A stretch of DNA of 20,530 nt from DATAQC01 sp038232455 (GCA_038232455.1 JBBSHU010000053.1:1-20530); one strand, 5' to 3'. Shown: positions 1-8,674, counted from the stretch's first letter. Program-made: numbers and translations. Notes: generated by a model not told the origin, from the letters alone.

Positions 1-16
1 GACGGCAGGTAGGTTC

Positions 17-2068
17 TTGCTCATCGGTGGTGGTCCCCTTCCTTGTCAGGTTGTCTTTGGACGGACGCCCGACACCTACCAGAAGGCAGGTCTCAGGCGG
101 GGGACCGTCACCTCACTTCAACAAGCTCCGGGACAACCTCCGCTGTTGGGTTACTCGGCGGAGGAGATGATCGGCCGCTCCATCGACGTGTTGATCCCGC
201 CGGAGCGGAGGAGCGCGGAGGCGGATCTCCGGGCCCGGGTGGCCGGCGGGCTTGCCATCGAGGACCAGGAGAGCGTACGGCTGCGCAAGGACGGAACGCT
301 CGTGGAGATCTCGGTGACCCAGTCGCCGATCGAGGACGCCGACGGCAGGATCTCCGGCATTGCCAGCATCTGGCGGGACATCAGCGAGCGAAAGCGAAGC
401 CAGGCTGCGCTCCTCGAGCGGGAGGAGCAGCTCGCGGCGGCACGCGATCAGGCGGTCGAGGCCTCCCGTATGAAGAGCGACTTCCTCGCCAACATGAGCC
501 ACGAGATCCGGACCCCCATGAACGCCATCATCGGGATGACCGGCCTTCTGCTCGATTCTCCCCTCGGCGACCAGCAGCGTGAATACGCGGGAGCAGTGCG
601 ATCCGCCGGCGGGGCCCTCCTGGAGATCATCAACGACATCCTGGATTTCTCGAAGATCGAGGCGGGCAAGCTTCGGCTCGAGGTCCAGGACTTCGAGCTG
701 CGCACGGTGGTCGAAGAGGTCGCCGACCTCTTGGCCGCCGAGGCCCACGAGAAGGGCCTGGAGCTCGCCGCCGATATCGCCCTCGAGGTCCCGCAATTCG
801 TTCGGGGCGATCCCGGTCGTCTGCGGCAGATCCTCACAAATCTGGTGGGGAACGCGGTGAAGTTCACGGATCATGGCGAGGTGGTCGTCCGGGTGCTGGC
901 GACGGCAATGGCCGATGCCGCGGTCGCGCTTCGATTCGAGGTGTCCGACACCGGGATCGGCATCTCGCCCGAAGAGCAGCGGGGACTGTTCCACGCGTTC
1001 GAGCAGGTCGACTCCTCCGCCACCCGTCGACATGGGGGTACCGGCCTGGGGCTGGCGATCTCCAAGCAGCTTGTCGACATGATGGGTGGCGAGATAGCGC
1101 TGGAGAGCACCCTCGGCGCCGGCAGCACGTTCTGGTTCAGTGTCTCGCTTCCTCCAGCGAGCCCATCGCCGGCGCCGATCATCCCCCGCTGGGACCTGAC
1201 AGGCCTGCGGGTGCTCGTGGTCGACGACAACGCCACCAACCGGGCCATCCTCGCAGGCCAACTCGCGCCGTGGGGGGTGCTGTCCACGCTGGCCGAGTCC
1301 GGGGACGAGGCCTTGGCCCTGCTCCGGGCGGCGATGACCCGCGAGGAAGCTTTCGACCTGGCCATCCTCGACTTCAACATGTCGGGGATGGACGGGCTGA
1401 CTCTCGCTACGGCTATCGCCGACGATCCTGCCCTCCGTCGCACCCGGCTCGTGATGCTGACTTCTTCGGGCAGCCACGGTGAGGTGGATCTCGTTCGCCA
1501 CCCCGCCCGCGCCGCCTATCTTCCGAAACCGGTCCACGAGGCGCGGCTCCGCGAGATGCTGGCGCGGGTCATGGGACGCCTCGGCGAGACGCCCTCCTCG
1601 GAAGTCGTGGGCCACGATGGTCGAGGCGCCCCCAAGGCGCGTCCGGCAGGCCGCCTTCTCGTCGCCGAGGACAACCCGGTGAACCAGCTCGTCGCCGTAC
1701 GGATGCTCGAGAAGTTGGGACACCGGGCCGATGTGGTCGCCAACGGGATGGAAGCGATCGACGCGCTGACGCGGATCGGTTATGCCGCCGTGCTCATGGA
1801 CTGCCAGATGCCGGAAATGGATGGGTTCGAGGCCACGCGGGAGATCCGTCGTCGCCAGCCCTCCCCGCGGCACACCCCCGTGATCGCCATGACGGCCGCC
1901 GCCGGCCAGGGCGATCGAGAACGGTGCTTCGAGGCGGGAATGGACGACTACATCAGCAAGCCCGTCAAGATGGAGGAGCTCGGGGCTGTCCTGGACCGGT
2001 GGGTCACCGACGACGGATCTCCCGAATCCGAGTCATCCCTCGCGTCGGCACCCGACGGATCTCGCTGA
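17..2068 (+). CDS. Hybrid sensor histidine kinase with two receiver domains, 5'-truncated PAS
   Basis: Autophosphorylating kinase that would pass phosphate from His to its receivers and on to an HPt protein. Visible domains: partial PAS/PAC (about residues 43-130, beginning at LLGYSAEEM), HisKA with phospho-acceptor H162 in SHEIRTPMN, HATPase with the N box around N279 and DTGIG at 311-315, receiver 1 (D403/D404, acceptor D452, K504) and receiver 2 (E551/D552, acceptor D595, K648). All catalytic motifs are present. The PAS domain lacks its first strands: the ~40 residues before LLGYS look nothing like PAS in any frame, so the 5' end was probably lost by rearrangement. The TTG start at 17 is only the longest possible choice; ATG at 167 is an alternative inside the PAS remnant. 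No membrane segment is seen, so the kinase appears cytosolic. An HPt gene converges on it 20 nt downstream. Confidence 0.85.
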   Translation: MLIGGGPLPCQVVFGRTPDTYQKAGLRRGTVTSLQQAPGQPPLLGYSAEEMIGRSIDVLIPPERRSAEADLRARVAGGLAIEDQESVRLRKDGTLVEISVTQSPIEDADGRISGIASIWRDISERKRSQAALLEREEQLAAARDQAVEASRMKSDFLANMSHEIRTPMNAIIGMTGLLLDSPLGDQQREYAGAVRSAGGALLEIINDILDFSKIEAGKLRLEVQDFELRTVVEEVADLLAAEAHEKGLELAADIALEVPQFVRGDPGRLRQILTNLVGNAVKFTDHGEVVVRVLATAMADAAVALRFEVSDTGIGISPEEQRGLFHAFEQVDSSATRRHGGTGLGLAISKQLVDMMGGEIALESTLGAGSTFWFSVSLPPASPSPAPIIPRWDLTGLRVLVVDDNATNRAILAGQLAPWGVLSTLAESGDEALALLRAAMTREEAFDLAILDFNMSGMDGLTLATAIADDPALRRTRLVMLTSSGSHGEVDLVRHPARAAYLPKPVHEARLREMLARVMGRLGETPSSEVVGHDGRGAPKARPAGRLLVAEDNPVNQLVAVRMLEKLGHRADVVANGMEAIDALTRIGYAAVLMDCQMPEMDGFEATREIRRRQPSPRHTPVIAMTAAAGQGDRERCFEAGMDDYISKPVKMEELGAVLDRWVTDDGSPESESSLASAPDGSR

Positions 2069-2091
2069 CCGGGGGGGACGATCCCCGGTCA
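2066..2091. terminator. Perfect 9-bp hairpin between convergent kinase and HPt genes
   Basis: TGACCGGGG (2066-2074) and CCCCGGTCA (2083-2091) form a perfect 9-bp inverted repeat with an 8-nt loop. The outer three bases of each arm are the stop codons of the two convergent genes. There is no clear U-tract on either strand, so this is a candidate bidirectional terminator or transcript 3'-end stabiliser rather than a textbook intrinsic terminator. Confidence 0.45.
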
Positions 2092-2487
2092 CTGATCATG
2101 TTCCTCTCGGTGCGCCTCGACCAGCAGGGCCTGCCTGGCTCGGTCCGACTCGGCCGCGACTCGTTGCAAGCCGTCGGGCACCTCCTCCATTCGTCCGGAG
2201 CGCGCGGCGTCTTCCACCTCGGCGCACGCCTGAGCCAACAGGGTCGCGCCCATGGTGGCCGCGCTCCCCTTCAGGGCGTGGGCGCACCGCTCCACCGCCT
2301 CGGCGTCCGCCCGATCCGACGCTTCCCGTAGCGCGACCAATCGATCCGTCGTCAGGCCCAGGAACTTCTCGACGAGCCCGGCTAGGAAGTCGGGTGCACC
2401 GGTGGAACCGAGGTGACGGAGGACACCGAGTTGGGCCGGGTCGAGAACGCTGTCAACCGGTCCTGGGTCGGGAACGGGTGTCTTCAC
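2089..2487 (-). CDS. HPt (histidine phosphotransfer) domain protein
   Basis: A 132-residue single-domain phosphotransfer protein. The HPt signature AHALKGSAATMGA is clear, with phospho-acceptor H70. The flanking helices, rich in Ala, Glu and Arg, fit the HPt four-helix bundle, which carries phosphate between receiver domains. It starts with GTG; no strong Shine-Dalgarno is visible, and a TATGAT hexamer lies on the minus strand 46 nt upstream. It converges on the hybrid kinase, whose two receivers have no HPt of their own, so it is the natural partner. It is divergent from the receiver fragment at 2600. The domain call is solid; the partnership is inferred from proximity. Confidence 0.88.
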   Translation of the reverse strand: MKTPVPDPGPVDSVLDPAQLGVLRHLGSTGAPDFLAGLVEKFLGLTTDRLVALREASDRADAEAVERCAHALKGSAATMGATLLAQACAEVEDAARSGRMEEVPDGLQRVAAESDRARQALLVEAHREEHDQ

Positions 2488-2599
2488 GGTTGACTCTTGG
2501 TTCCGATCGCCGTGATCGCCATCACGATATCCATCATAGAGTGGACCTCATGGCGGCACGTCGGATGATGGGTCTCGCGGCTGGCCCGGCCTCGCCGCG
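2488..2599. promoter_or_regulatory. Divergent control region between HPt gene and receiver fragment
   Basis: This 112-bp non-coding region separates divergent genes. It holds a palindrome CGTGAT-CGCC-ATCACG (2511-2526), a direct repeat GATCGCC (2505-2511 and 2514-2520), a TATGAT hexamer on the minus strand (2533-2538) that could be the -10 for the HPt gene, and TAGAGT (2537-2542) on the plus strand. No matching -35 boxes were recognised. The assignment as operator and promoter is tentative. Confidence 0.3.
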
Positions 2600-2792
2600 A
2601 TGAAGGTCATCGTCGTCGACGACGACATCGTCGCCCGCGTGGTGCTGCAACGTGTCGTCGAGGGGCTGGGCCACGAGTGTCTCGCGTTGGAGACGGGGTC
2701 GGCGGCGTTGGAGGAGTACGGGCGGGCCGGGGCCGACGTGATCGTCACGGATTGGATCATGCCCGGGGTCGACGGCCTCGAGTTGTGCCGAA
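2600..2792 (+). pseudogene. 3'-truncated response-regulator receiver domain
   Basis: The first ~64 residues are a normal receiver N-terminus: VVDDD at residues 5-9 gives the acidic pocket, and D51 in VTDWIMPGVDG is the phospho-acceptor. The domain then stops at DGLELCR. The downstream strands, including the beta-5 Lys, are missing, and the frame runs on into antisense lhr sequence with no protein-like character. The fragment ends within a few bases of the lhr stop codon at 2793, so a rearrangement joint lies at about 2787-2795. It is probably non-functional. The kinase and HPt next to it suggest it was the output or connector regulator of the same phosphorelay. Confidence 0.75.
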
Positions 2793-5700
2793 CTACCCGT
2801 AGCGGACGAGCCCGCGCGGTGTCGGCACGAAGCCGGCCGCTCGCAGCACCGGGGCGAGGGACTCGTCGAAGCGCTCGACGGCCAGGCGGCGCACCCGCCC
2901 GCTCGTCACCAGGTCGCCGAGGGCGGCCACCGCCTGGTCCTCCCAGGTGCCGTCGAACGGGCGCAGGGCCACCAGGCCTCTGGCCCCTCGCTCCAAGTAG
3001 AGCGCGGCCTCAGGCCCCACGAACACCACGTAGGCGCCGGCCACACGGCGGGGGCCGGCGACCGGCCACGACAGAGTCAGGCCGTAGACGTTGGCCGGGT
3101 CGGTCGCGGCCAGGACGAGGGTGCCGTCGACGGCGCGCTCCCGAGTGGACCGCAGACGGTCGACGGCACCGGGCAGGGCGAACTGGGCGCCGCCCATCCC
3201 GGCCACGAAGTACCCCCGCCGCACCCGGCCCGAGTCCTCCATGGCCCGGAGCACGGCGTAGACCGCGGCGAACCCGCCGGGGTGACCCTCGGCCCGCACC
3301 GCCTCGCGCATGAGGACGCCGTGGCGGTCGAGGAGGACCGAGGCCAGGGCGTGGGCGCGCTGGGTGGCACTCACGCCGTCGATGGGCAGGTCGGCTTCCA
3401 CCAGTGACCACCGGCCCTGGGCCAGCGGAGGGCCGAGGGCGCTGAGCGACCCCATGTTGGGACGGCGGGAGCGGCGGTGCGTGCCGCGACCGGAACGTCC
3501 GCCGCCGGCCAGGGCCCGTACCGGTGCGAACGAGTCGTTGGTGACCTCGCCGGCCCACACCAGGTCCCAGAGAGCGTCGAGCGAGGACTTGTCGCTCCCC
3601 CCGCTCAACTCGCGGAAGAAGCATGCCCCCCGCCGGCTCAGGATCTCGCGCAGGCGATCGTGCTCGGCGGACTCGGGACGCTCGCCCGCGGCGCCCGCCA
3701 GGGGCCGTAGCAACGGGGCCCGGTCGCGCAGGAAGACCATGACCTTGCCGTCGTCGGTGCCGAGCGGCCCAGCGCCCACCCACACCACCTCACCGGCGGC
3801 GGTCAGGTCGTCGAGCAGCCGGGGCGAGTAGTCGGCCACGCGCGCCGCCAGAACGTCGCGCTCGAGCACCGAGGCGGGAATGGCCACCCCCTGGATCTGG
3901 GCGATCACCTCGTAGAGGCGATCCAACCCACGTTGTCCGCCCACGGCCCCCGAGCCAGCGCCGGCCGCGCCCTGCCAGGCGGGAAGGAAGCGGGCCAGCA
4001 CCCCGGCGTCGACGGGTTCCACCTCCTTGCGCAACGCCGCCAAAGACCGTTGACGAAGCGACCGCAACACGTCGGGGTCGCACCACTCCCGCCCCGTGCG
4101 CCCGGGCCGGAACTCGCCCTGCAGCAACAGGCCGGCGTCGGCCCGCCGACCGAGCAGGCCCTCGACCGCGCCCGCGGGCAGACCGAGGCGCTGGGCGGGC
4201 TCGTCGGTGACAAAGGGCCCGTGGGTGCGGGCCCAGCGACCCAGCAACGAGCCCAGGGGGTCGTCGACCGGTTCCAGGAAGGCGTCGGGTAGCCCGGCCG
4301 GGGGCATGACGCCCAAGGCGTCGCGGTAGCGGCCGGCATCGTCGGCCGCGATGAGGCGGGCCTCCCCCCCGATGCGCACCTCGACGGCGCGGCGACCGGA
4401 GACCAGCTCGTCGGCGAAATCGCCCACGGAACGGGCGGCCAGCTCCTGGCGGGTGAGGTCGCCCAGTCGGCGCAGGAGGTCGTGGGCCTCGTCGGCGTCG
4501 CGGGCCCACCGCCGTTCGTCGAGGAGCTGGAGGTCGGCTTCTAGGGCGTCGAGGGCGTCGGGGTGGATCAGCTCGCGCAGCTCTTCGGCGCCCAGCAACT
4601 CGGCCAGCATCTCCCGGTCGAGGGTGAGGGCCTGGGCCCGGCGCTCGGCCAGCGGGGCGTCGCCTTCATAGAGGAAGTTGGCCACGTAGGCGAAGGCCAG
4701 CGACGACGCGAACGGCGACGGGCGGGCCGTGTCGACCGAGACCACCCGAACCGTGCGGGCCCGGATCGACGCCATCAGCTCGACCAGGGCGGGCAGGTCG
4801 AACACGTCGCGCAGGCACTCCCGATAGGTCTCCAACAGGATCGGGAAGGAGCCGTGCTTCGACGCCACGGCCAGCAGGTCGGCCGCCCGCTGACGTTGCT
4901 GCCACAACGGAGTGCGCGACCCCGGGCGCCGGCGGGGCAGGAGCAGGGCCCGGGCCGCGTTCTCGCGGAAGCGGGAGGCGAACAGGGCGCTGTTGGCCAG
5001 GTCGGCAACGACCAGGTCCTCGACGTCCTCGGGTTCCACGAGGATCGACTCCACGGCCGGCAACTCGTCGGCCTCGGGTAGGCGAACGACGATGCCCTCG
5101 TCGCTCCACATGGTCTGCACCTCGACGCCGAGGCGCTGGCGCACCTTGGCCTCGATGGCGATGGCCCAGGGGGCGTGGACCCGCCCACCCAGGGGCGACA
5201 GGATGCAGATGCGCCAGTCGCCCAGTTCGTCGCGGAAGCGCTCGACCACCACCTGGCGGTCGGTGGGCAGGACGCCGGTGATCGACCGCTCCTCGGCCAG
5301 GTAGGCCCGCAGGTTCTGCAGGGCGAGGGGGTCGAGTGAGCAGTCGTCGGCCAGGCGCTCGTCGGACCAGCCTTCGACCTCGCCCAGGAAGGCGCCGATC
5401 GCCCGGCCCAACTCGGCCGGCCGGCCCATGCCGTCGCCGTGCCAGAACGGCATCTTCCCGGGCTCGCCGGGGGCCGGCGTGACGATCACCCGATCGCGTG
5501 TGATCTCCTGGATGCGCCAGGTGGAGGCGCCCAGCACGAAGGTCTCGCCCACCCGGCTCTCGTAGACCATCTCCTCGTCGAGCTCGCCGACGCGGACGCC
5601 GTGACCGGTGCCCTCGGCGCCGGGCGTGAACACGCCGTAGAGGCCGCGGTCGGGGATGGTGCCGCCACTGGTGACGGCCAGCATCCGGGCACCGGCGCGG

Positions 5701-7232
5701 GCCCGCAGGGTGCCCTCGACCCGGTCCCAGTTGATGCGGGGCCGCAGCTCGGCGAACTCGTCGGACGGGTATCGCCCGGCCAGCATGTCGAGCACGTTCT
5801 CGAGCACAGCCTCGGTGCAGTCGGCGAAGGGGTAGGCACCCGCCACCACCTCGGCCACGTCGTCGACGGTGAGCTCCTCGATGGCACACATGGCCACGAT
5901 CTGCTGGGCGAGCACGTCGAGAGGATTGCGGGGGACCGCAGTGGACTCGATCTGGGCCGACTTCATGCGCATGGCGACCACGGCCGCCTCCACCAGGTCG
6001 CCCCGGAACTTGGGGAAGATACGGCCGCGCGAGGGCTCACCCACCTGGTGGCCGGCCCGGCCGATGCGCTGTAGCCCACTGGCCACCGACGACGGCGACT
6101 CCACCTGCACGACCAGGTCGATGGCGCCCATGTCGATGCCCAGCTCGAGGCTGCTGGTAGCGACGAGGGCGGGAAGGCGACCGGCCTTGAGGGCGTCCTC
6201 GATCTCCAGGCGTTGCTCTCGGGCCACCGACCCGTGGTGGGCGCGCACCAGGTCGCGCCCGGCCAGGTCGTTGAGGCGCGCGGCCAGGCGCTCGGCCAGC
6301 CGCCGGGAGTTGACGAAGATCAGCGTCGACCGGTGGGCCTCGATGAGATCGAGGAGCACGGGATGGATGGCCGGCCAGATGGAGTGGCGGGCTTCGGGGT
6401 CGCCGGCCGCCGGCCCCGACAGGATGTCTCCGTTGTCGATGGGCTTGCCCATCTCGGCCATGTCCTCCACGGGCACGATCACCTGGAGCTCGAGGGGCTT
6501 GCGCACGCCCGCGTCGACCACGGTGACGGGCCGGGCCCGCCACTGGCCGGAGCCAGGCGGTACCTGCTCGCGGCCGCCCAGGAAGCGGGCGATCTCGTCG
6601 AGGGGGCGCTGGGTGGCCGACAGGCCGATGCGCTGGGGGCCGGTCGGCGCGGTAGTGATGCGCTCCAGGCGCTCCAGGGACAGGGCCAGGTGGGCACCGC
6701 GCTTGGTGCCGGCCACCGAGTGGATCTCGTCGACGATCACGTGGGTGACCGAGGCCAGCACCTCGCGGGCCGCCGAGGTGAGCATGAGGTAGAGCGACTC
6801 CGGGGTGGTGATGAGGATGTCGGGAGGGTGTCGGGCGATGTCGCGCCGGTCGGCCTGGGAGGTATCGCCGGTGCGGGTGGCCACCGAGATGACCGGTGGC
6901 GGCGAACCTCGCCGTTCAGCCTCCACGGCGATGCCGGCCAGGGGGGCCCGCAGGTTCCGCTCGACGTCGTAGCTGAGGGCCTTGAGGGGCGAGACATAGA
7001 GCACCCGGCAGCGCTTCCGGGGATCCTCGGGGGGCGGTGCTGCGGCCAGTAGGTCGAGGCACCACAGGAAGGCGGCCAGCGTCTTGCCCGATCCGGTGGG
7101 GGCGAGGATGAGGGTGTGGTCGCCCACGCTGATGGCCTGCCAACCGTCTTCCTGGGCCGGCGTGGGTGTGGCGAAGGTGGCATCGAACCAGGCCCGGGTG
7201 GCCGGCGAGAAGCAGTCGAGCGACGGGGCCAT
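2793..7232 (-). CDS. lhr: Lhr-family large ATP-dependent helicase
   Basis: Superfamily 2 helicase of 1,479 residues, close to the ~1,500 of mycobacterial Lhr, a 3'-to-5' single-strand translocase acting in DNA repair. Motifs seen: Walker A APTGSGKT at 44-51 (K50), DEIH at 168-171, SAT at 205-207, and motif VI QRIGRAGH at 388-395. The Lhr-specific core (winged helix and beta-barrel) follows to about residue 850, then the long C-terminal Lhr-CTD ending in a typical PTPRGL tail, so the gene looks full length. A low-complexity Gly/Arg-rich linker lies near GGGRSGRGTHRRSRR. The ATG start is 6 nt after a TAGCCT hexamer, suggesting a leaderless transcript. It is divergent from the PAC2 gene. Confidence 0.95.
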   Translation of the reverse strand: MAPSLDCFSPATRAWFDATFATPTPAQEDGWQAISVGDHTLILAPTGSGKTLAAFLWCLDLLAAAPPPEDPRKRCRVLYVSPLKALSYDVERNLRAPLAGIAVEAERRGSPPPVISVATRTGDTSQADRRDIARHPPDILITTPESLYLMLTSAAREVLASVTHVIVDEIHSVAGTKRGAHLALSLERLERITTAPTGPQRIGLSATQRPLDEIARFLGGREQVPPGSGQWRARPVTVVDAGVRKPLELQVIVPVEDMAEMGKPIDNGDILSGPAAGDPEARHSIWPAIHPVLLDLIEAHRSTLIFVNSRRLAERLAARLNDLAGRDLVRAHHGSVAREQRLEIEDALKAGRLPALVATSSLELGIDMGAIDLVVQVESPSSVASGLQRIGRAGHQVGEPSRGRIFPKFRGDLVEAAVVAMRMKSAQIESTAVPRNPLDVLAQQIVAMCAIEELTVDDVAEVVAGAYPFADCTEAVLENVLDMLAGRYPSDEFAELRPRINWDRVEGTLRARAGARMLAVTSGGTIPDRGLYGVFTPGAEGTGHGVRVGELDEEMVYESRVGETFVLGASTWRIQEITRDRVIVTPAPGEPGKMPFWHGDGMGRPAELGRAIGAFLGEVEGWSDERLADDCSLDPLALQNLRAYLAEERSITGVLPTDRQVVVERFRDELGDWRICILSPLGGRVHAPWAIAIEAKVRQRLGVEVQTMWSDEGIVVRLPEADELPAVESILVEPEDVEDLVVADLANSALFASRFRENAARALLLPRRRPGSRTPLWQQRQRAADLLAVASKHGSFPILLETYRECLRDVFDLPALVELMASIRARTVRVVSVDTARPSPFASSLAFAYVANFLYEGDAPLAERRAQALTLDREMLAELLGAEELRELIHPDALDALEADLQLLDERRWARDADEAHDLLRRLGDLTRQELAARSVGDFADELVSGRRAVEVRIGGEARLIAADDAGRYRDALGVMPPAGLPDAFLEPVDDPLGSLLGRWARTHGPFVTDEPAQRLGLPAGAVEGLLGRRADAGLLLQGEFRPGRTGREWCDPDVLRSLRQRSLAALRKEVEPVDAGVLARFLPAWQGAAGAGSGAVGGQRGLDRLYEVIAQIQGVAIPASVLERDVLAARVADYSPRLLDDLTAAGEVVWVGAGPLGTDDGKVMVFLRDRAPLLRPLAGAAGERPESAEHDRLREILSRRGACFFRELSGGSDKSSLDALWDLVWAGEVTNDSFAPVRALAGGGRSGRGTHRRSRRPNMGSLSALGPPLAQGRWSLVEADLPIDGVSATQRAHALASVLLDRHGVLMREAVRAEGHPGGFAAVYAVLRAMEDSGRVRRGYFVAGMGGAQFALPGAVDRLRSTRERAVDGTLVLAATDPANVYGLTLSWPVAGPRRVAGAYVVFVGPEAALYLERGARGLVALRPFDGTWEDQAVAALGDLVTSGRVRRLAVERFDESLAPVLRAAGFVPTPRGLVRYG

Positions 7233-7238
7233 TCGTCC

Positions 7239-7244
7239 AGGCTA
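7239..7244 (-). promoter_or_regulatory. Candidate leaderless -10 element of lhr
   Basis: On the minus strand, TAGCCT ends exactly 6 nt before the lhr ATG. This matches the actinobacterial TANNNT -10 placed so that transcription starts at or next to the start codon. Confidence 0.5.
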
Positions 7245-7281
7245 CGACCGCCCTGAGACATTTGGGCCCCTGATGCGGCAC

Positions 7282-7287
7282 TAGCGT
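7282..7287 (+). promoter_or_regulatory. Candidate leaderless -10 element of the PAC2 gene
   Basis: TAGCGT is followed by the 6-nt spacer CGCGGG and then the ATG at 7294. The spacing is the same as for lhr on the other strand; no Shine-Dalgarno is evident. Confidence 0.5.
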
Positions 7288-7293
7288 CGCGGG

Positions 7294-8154
7294 ATGGATC
7301 ATGTGCAGTGGGACGACCGGCCCCGGCTGCGCCGACCGGTCCTCATCGTCGCCTTCGAGGGCTGGAACGACGCCGCCGACGCTGCGTCTGACGCCGCTCG
7401 CTACCTCTCGGTCCGCTGGGGGGCCCGGCCCTTCGCCACCATTGATCCCGAGGAGTTCTTCGACTTCTCGTCCACCCGGCCCGAGGCCAGGCTGGGCGAC
7501 GGGCTGCGCCGCGAGATCGTCTGGCCCACCACCGAGTTCTCGGCGGCTTCGTTGCCCGACACGCCCCACGACGTGGTCGTCCTGGTGGGGAGCGAACCTC
7601 AACTGCGCTGGCGCACCTTCTGTTCCGAGGTGGTGGGAGTGGCCACCGAGCTACAGGCCGAGATGGTCATCACCTTGGGGGCCCTGCTGGCCGACGTGGC
7701 CCATACCCGGCCGGTCCGGGTCACGGGCACCGCCGCCGACTCCGAACTGGTGGCCAGCCTCGGTCTGGAGCGCTCGACCTACGAGGGGCCCACGGGCATC
7801 CTCGGGGTGCTCCAAGATGCCTTCCGCACGGCGGAGGTCCAGTCGGCGTCGTTGTGGGCCGCGGTTCCCCATTACGTGGCCGCCACCCCTTCGCCCAAGG
7901 CAACCCTGGCGTTGGTCCAGCGCGCCGCCGGCCTGCTGTCCACCCGGGTCATCACCGCCGACCTCGAGCAGCGGGCGGTCGACTACGAGCGCCAAGTCAC
8001 CGAGGTGGTGGCCACCGACGACGACGTGTCGGCCTACGTGCGCCGGCTGGAAGAGACGGCCGACGCCACCGGCGAGGATCCCATGCAGCTCCAGACGGGC
8101 GACGTCCTGGCCGCCGAACTGGAGAAGTTCCTCCGTGAACAGCGCGGCGAGTAG
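7294..8154 (+). CDS. PAC2 (proteasome assembly chaperone 2-like) family protein
   Basis: A 286-residue cytosolic protein of the PAC2 family, widespread in Actinobacteria and without an established bacterial role; the name comes from eukaryotic and archaeal proteasome-assembly chaperones. Recognised from the N-terminal LIVAFEGWNDAADAAS, the central TLGALLADVAHTRPVRVTG, and GPTGILGVLQDAF followed by SLWAAVPHYVAATPSPKA. The C-terminal ~60 residues are a charged helical stretch. The ATG start is supported by the upstream TAGCGT-N6 arrangement and by family length. The gene is divergent from lhr across 61 bp and its 3' end overlaps the next gene, so the two are probably co-transcribed. Confidence 0.88.
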   Translation: MDHVQWDDRPRLRRPVLIVAFEGWNDAADAASDAARYLSVRWGARPFATIDPEEFFDFSSTRPEARLGDGLRREIVWPTTEFSAASLPDTPHDVVVLVGSEPQLRWRTFCSEVVGVATELQAEMVITLGALLADVAHTRPVRVTGTAADSELVASLGLERSTYEGPTGILGVLQDAFRTAEVQSASLWAAVPHYVAATPSPKATLALVQRAAGLLSTRVITADLEQRAVDYERQVTEVVATDDDVSAYVRRLEETADATGEDPMQLQTGDVLAAELEKFLREQRGE

Positions 8155-8674
8155 CGCTTCATCCCGGCTGGTGCCGACCTGCGTCTGGCGGGCGACGCCG
8201 GACGTGGTGATCGCCCTCGACGACCGCTTCGGCCCTCCGGTCGACGCCTACGTCAACGGGGCCCAGGTCTGGCTGCGCGACGGGCCCTCGGGGTCGACGC
8301 TGGAATGGCGGCTGCATCCGGTGTCCGGCTACAAGCGACCTGGGGGAGTCGGCACCTACGAGGTGTTCGAGACCGTTGCCGATGCCCTGGCCCAGGGCGG
8401 GTCACCGCCCGCCGCGCTCGAAGAGCTGTGGGACGGCCTCGAGGCGTTTCCGGCCTACGGCGAGGAGATCGAACCGGCACCCCTGGCAGCCAGTTGTGCC
8501 GACGATCTCGGCGTGGCTCCCCACGCGTCGGGGCTGGTCGACCACGCCGACATCGGCAACCGGTGGGAGGCGACCCAGGGCCAGACGTCGATCGTGGCCG
8601 AGTTGTTCGCCCAGCTCCGACCGACGTCCGACGGTGAACCCGATCCGCCGACGGGGGACCCGGCGACGTCCTGA
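8135..8674 (+). CDS. Conserved-looking protein of unknown function, overlaps PAC2 gene
   Basis: The frame becomes protein-like at VPTCVWRATPDVVIALDD and remains so to the end. GTG at 8135 gives 179 residues and a 20-bp overlap with the PAC2 gene; GTG at 8171 is the alternative and begins directly at VPTCVW. The sequence is soluble and acidic, with no membrane segment. It has a W/Y-rich N-terminal half (VNGAQVWLRDGPSG, EWRLHPVSGYKRP, GTYEVFE) suggesting a beta-rich fold, and a helical second half. I do not recognise the family. The overlap suggests translational coupling to PAC2. Reading the same frame further upstream gives only a Ser/Pro/Arg-rich shadow of the PAC2 gene. Confidence 0.7.
   Translation: MNSAASSASSRLVPTCVWRATPDVVIALDDRFGPPVDAYVNGAQVWLRDGPSGSTLEWRLHPVSGYKRPGGVGTYEVFETVADALAQGGSPPAALEELWDGLEAFPAYGEEIEPAPLAASCADDLGVAPHASGLVDHADIGNRWEATQGQTSIVAELFAQLRPTSDGEPDPPTGDPATS

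Noticed and set aside
113..1873. Long open frame on the minus strand opposite the hybrid kinase
   Set aside because: Arg/Gly/His-rich with no domain; it is the GC-driven shadow of a gene with all kinase and receiver motifs on the plus strand.
2011..2063. Direct repeat CGACGGATCTC (2011-2021 and 2053-2063) at the kinase 3' end
   Set aside because: Only 11 bp, inside the coding tail and without flanking features of a mobile element; too weak to interpret.
2793..3313. Continuation of the receiver frame for a further ~170 residues
   Set aside because: Sequence after residue 64 is Arg/Pro-rich antisense of lhr, so it was treated as a truncated domain and not as a 237-aa protein.
5869..7052. Long plus-strand frames antisense to lhr
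   Set aside because: Low-complexity Ser/Arg or Gly/His composition, no start signals, and a well-supported helicase on the other strand.
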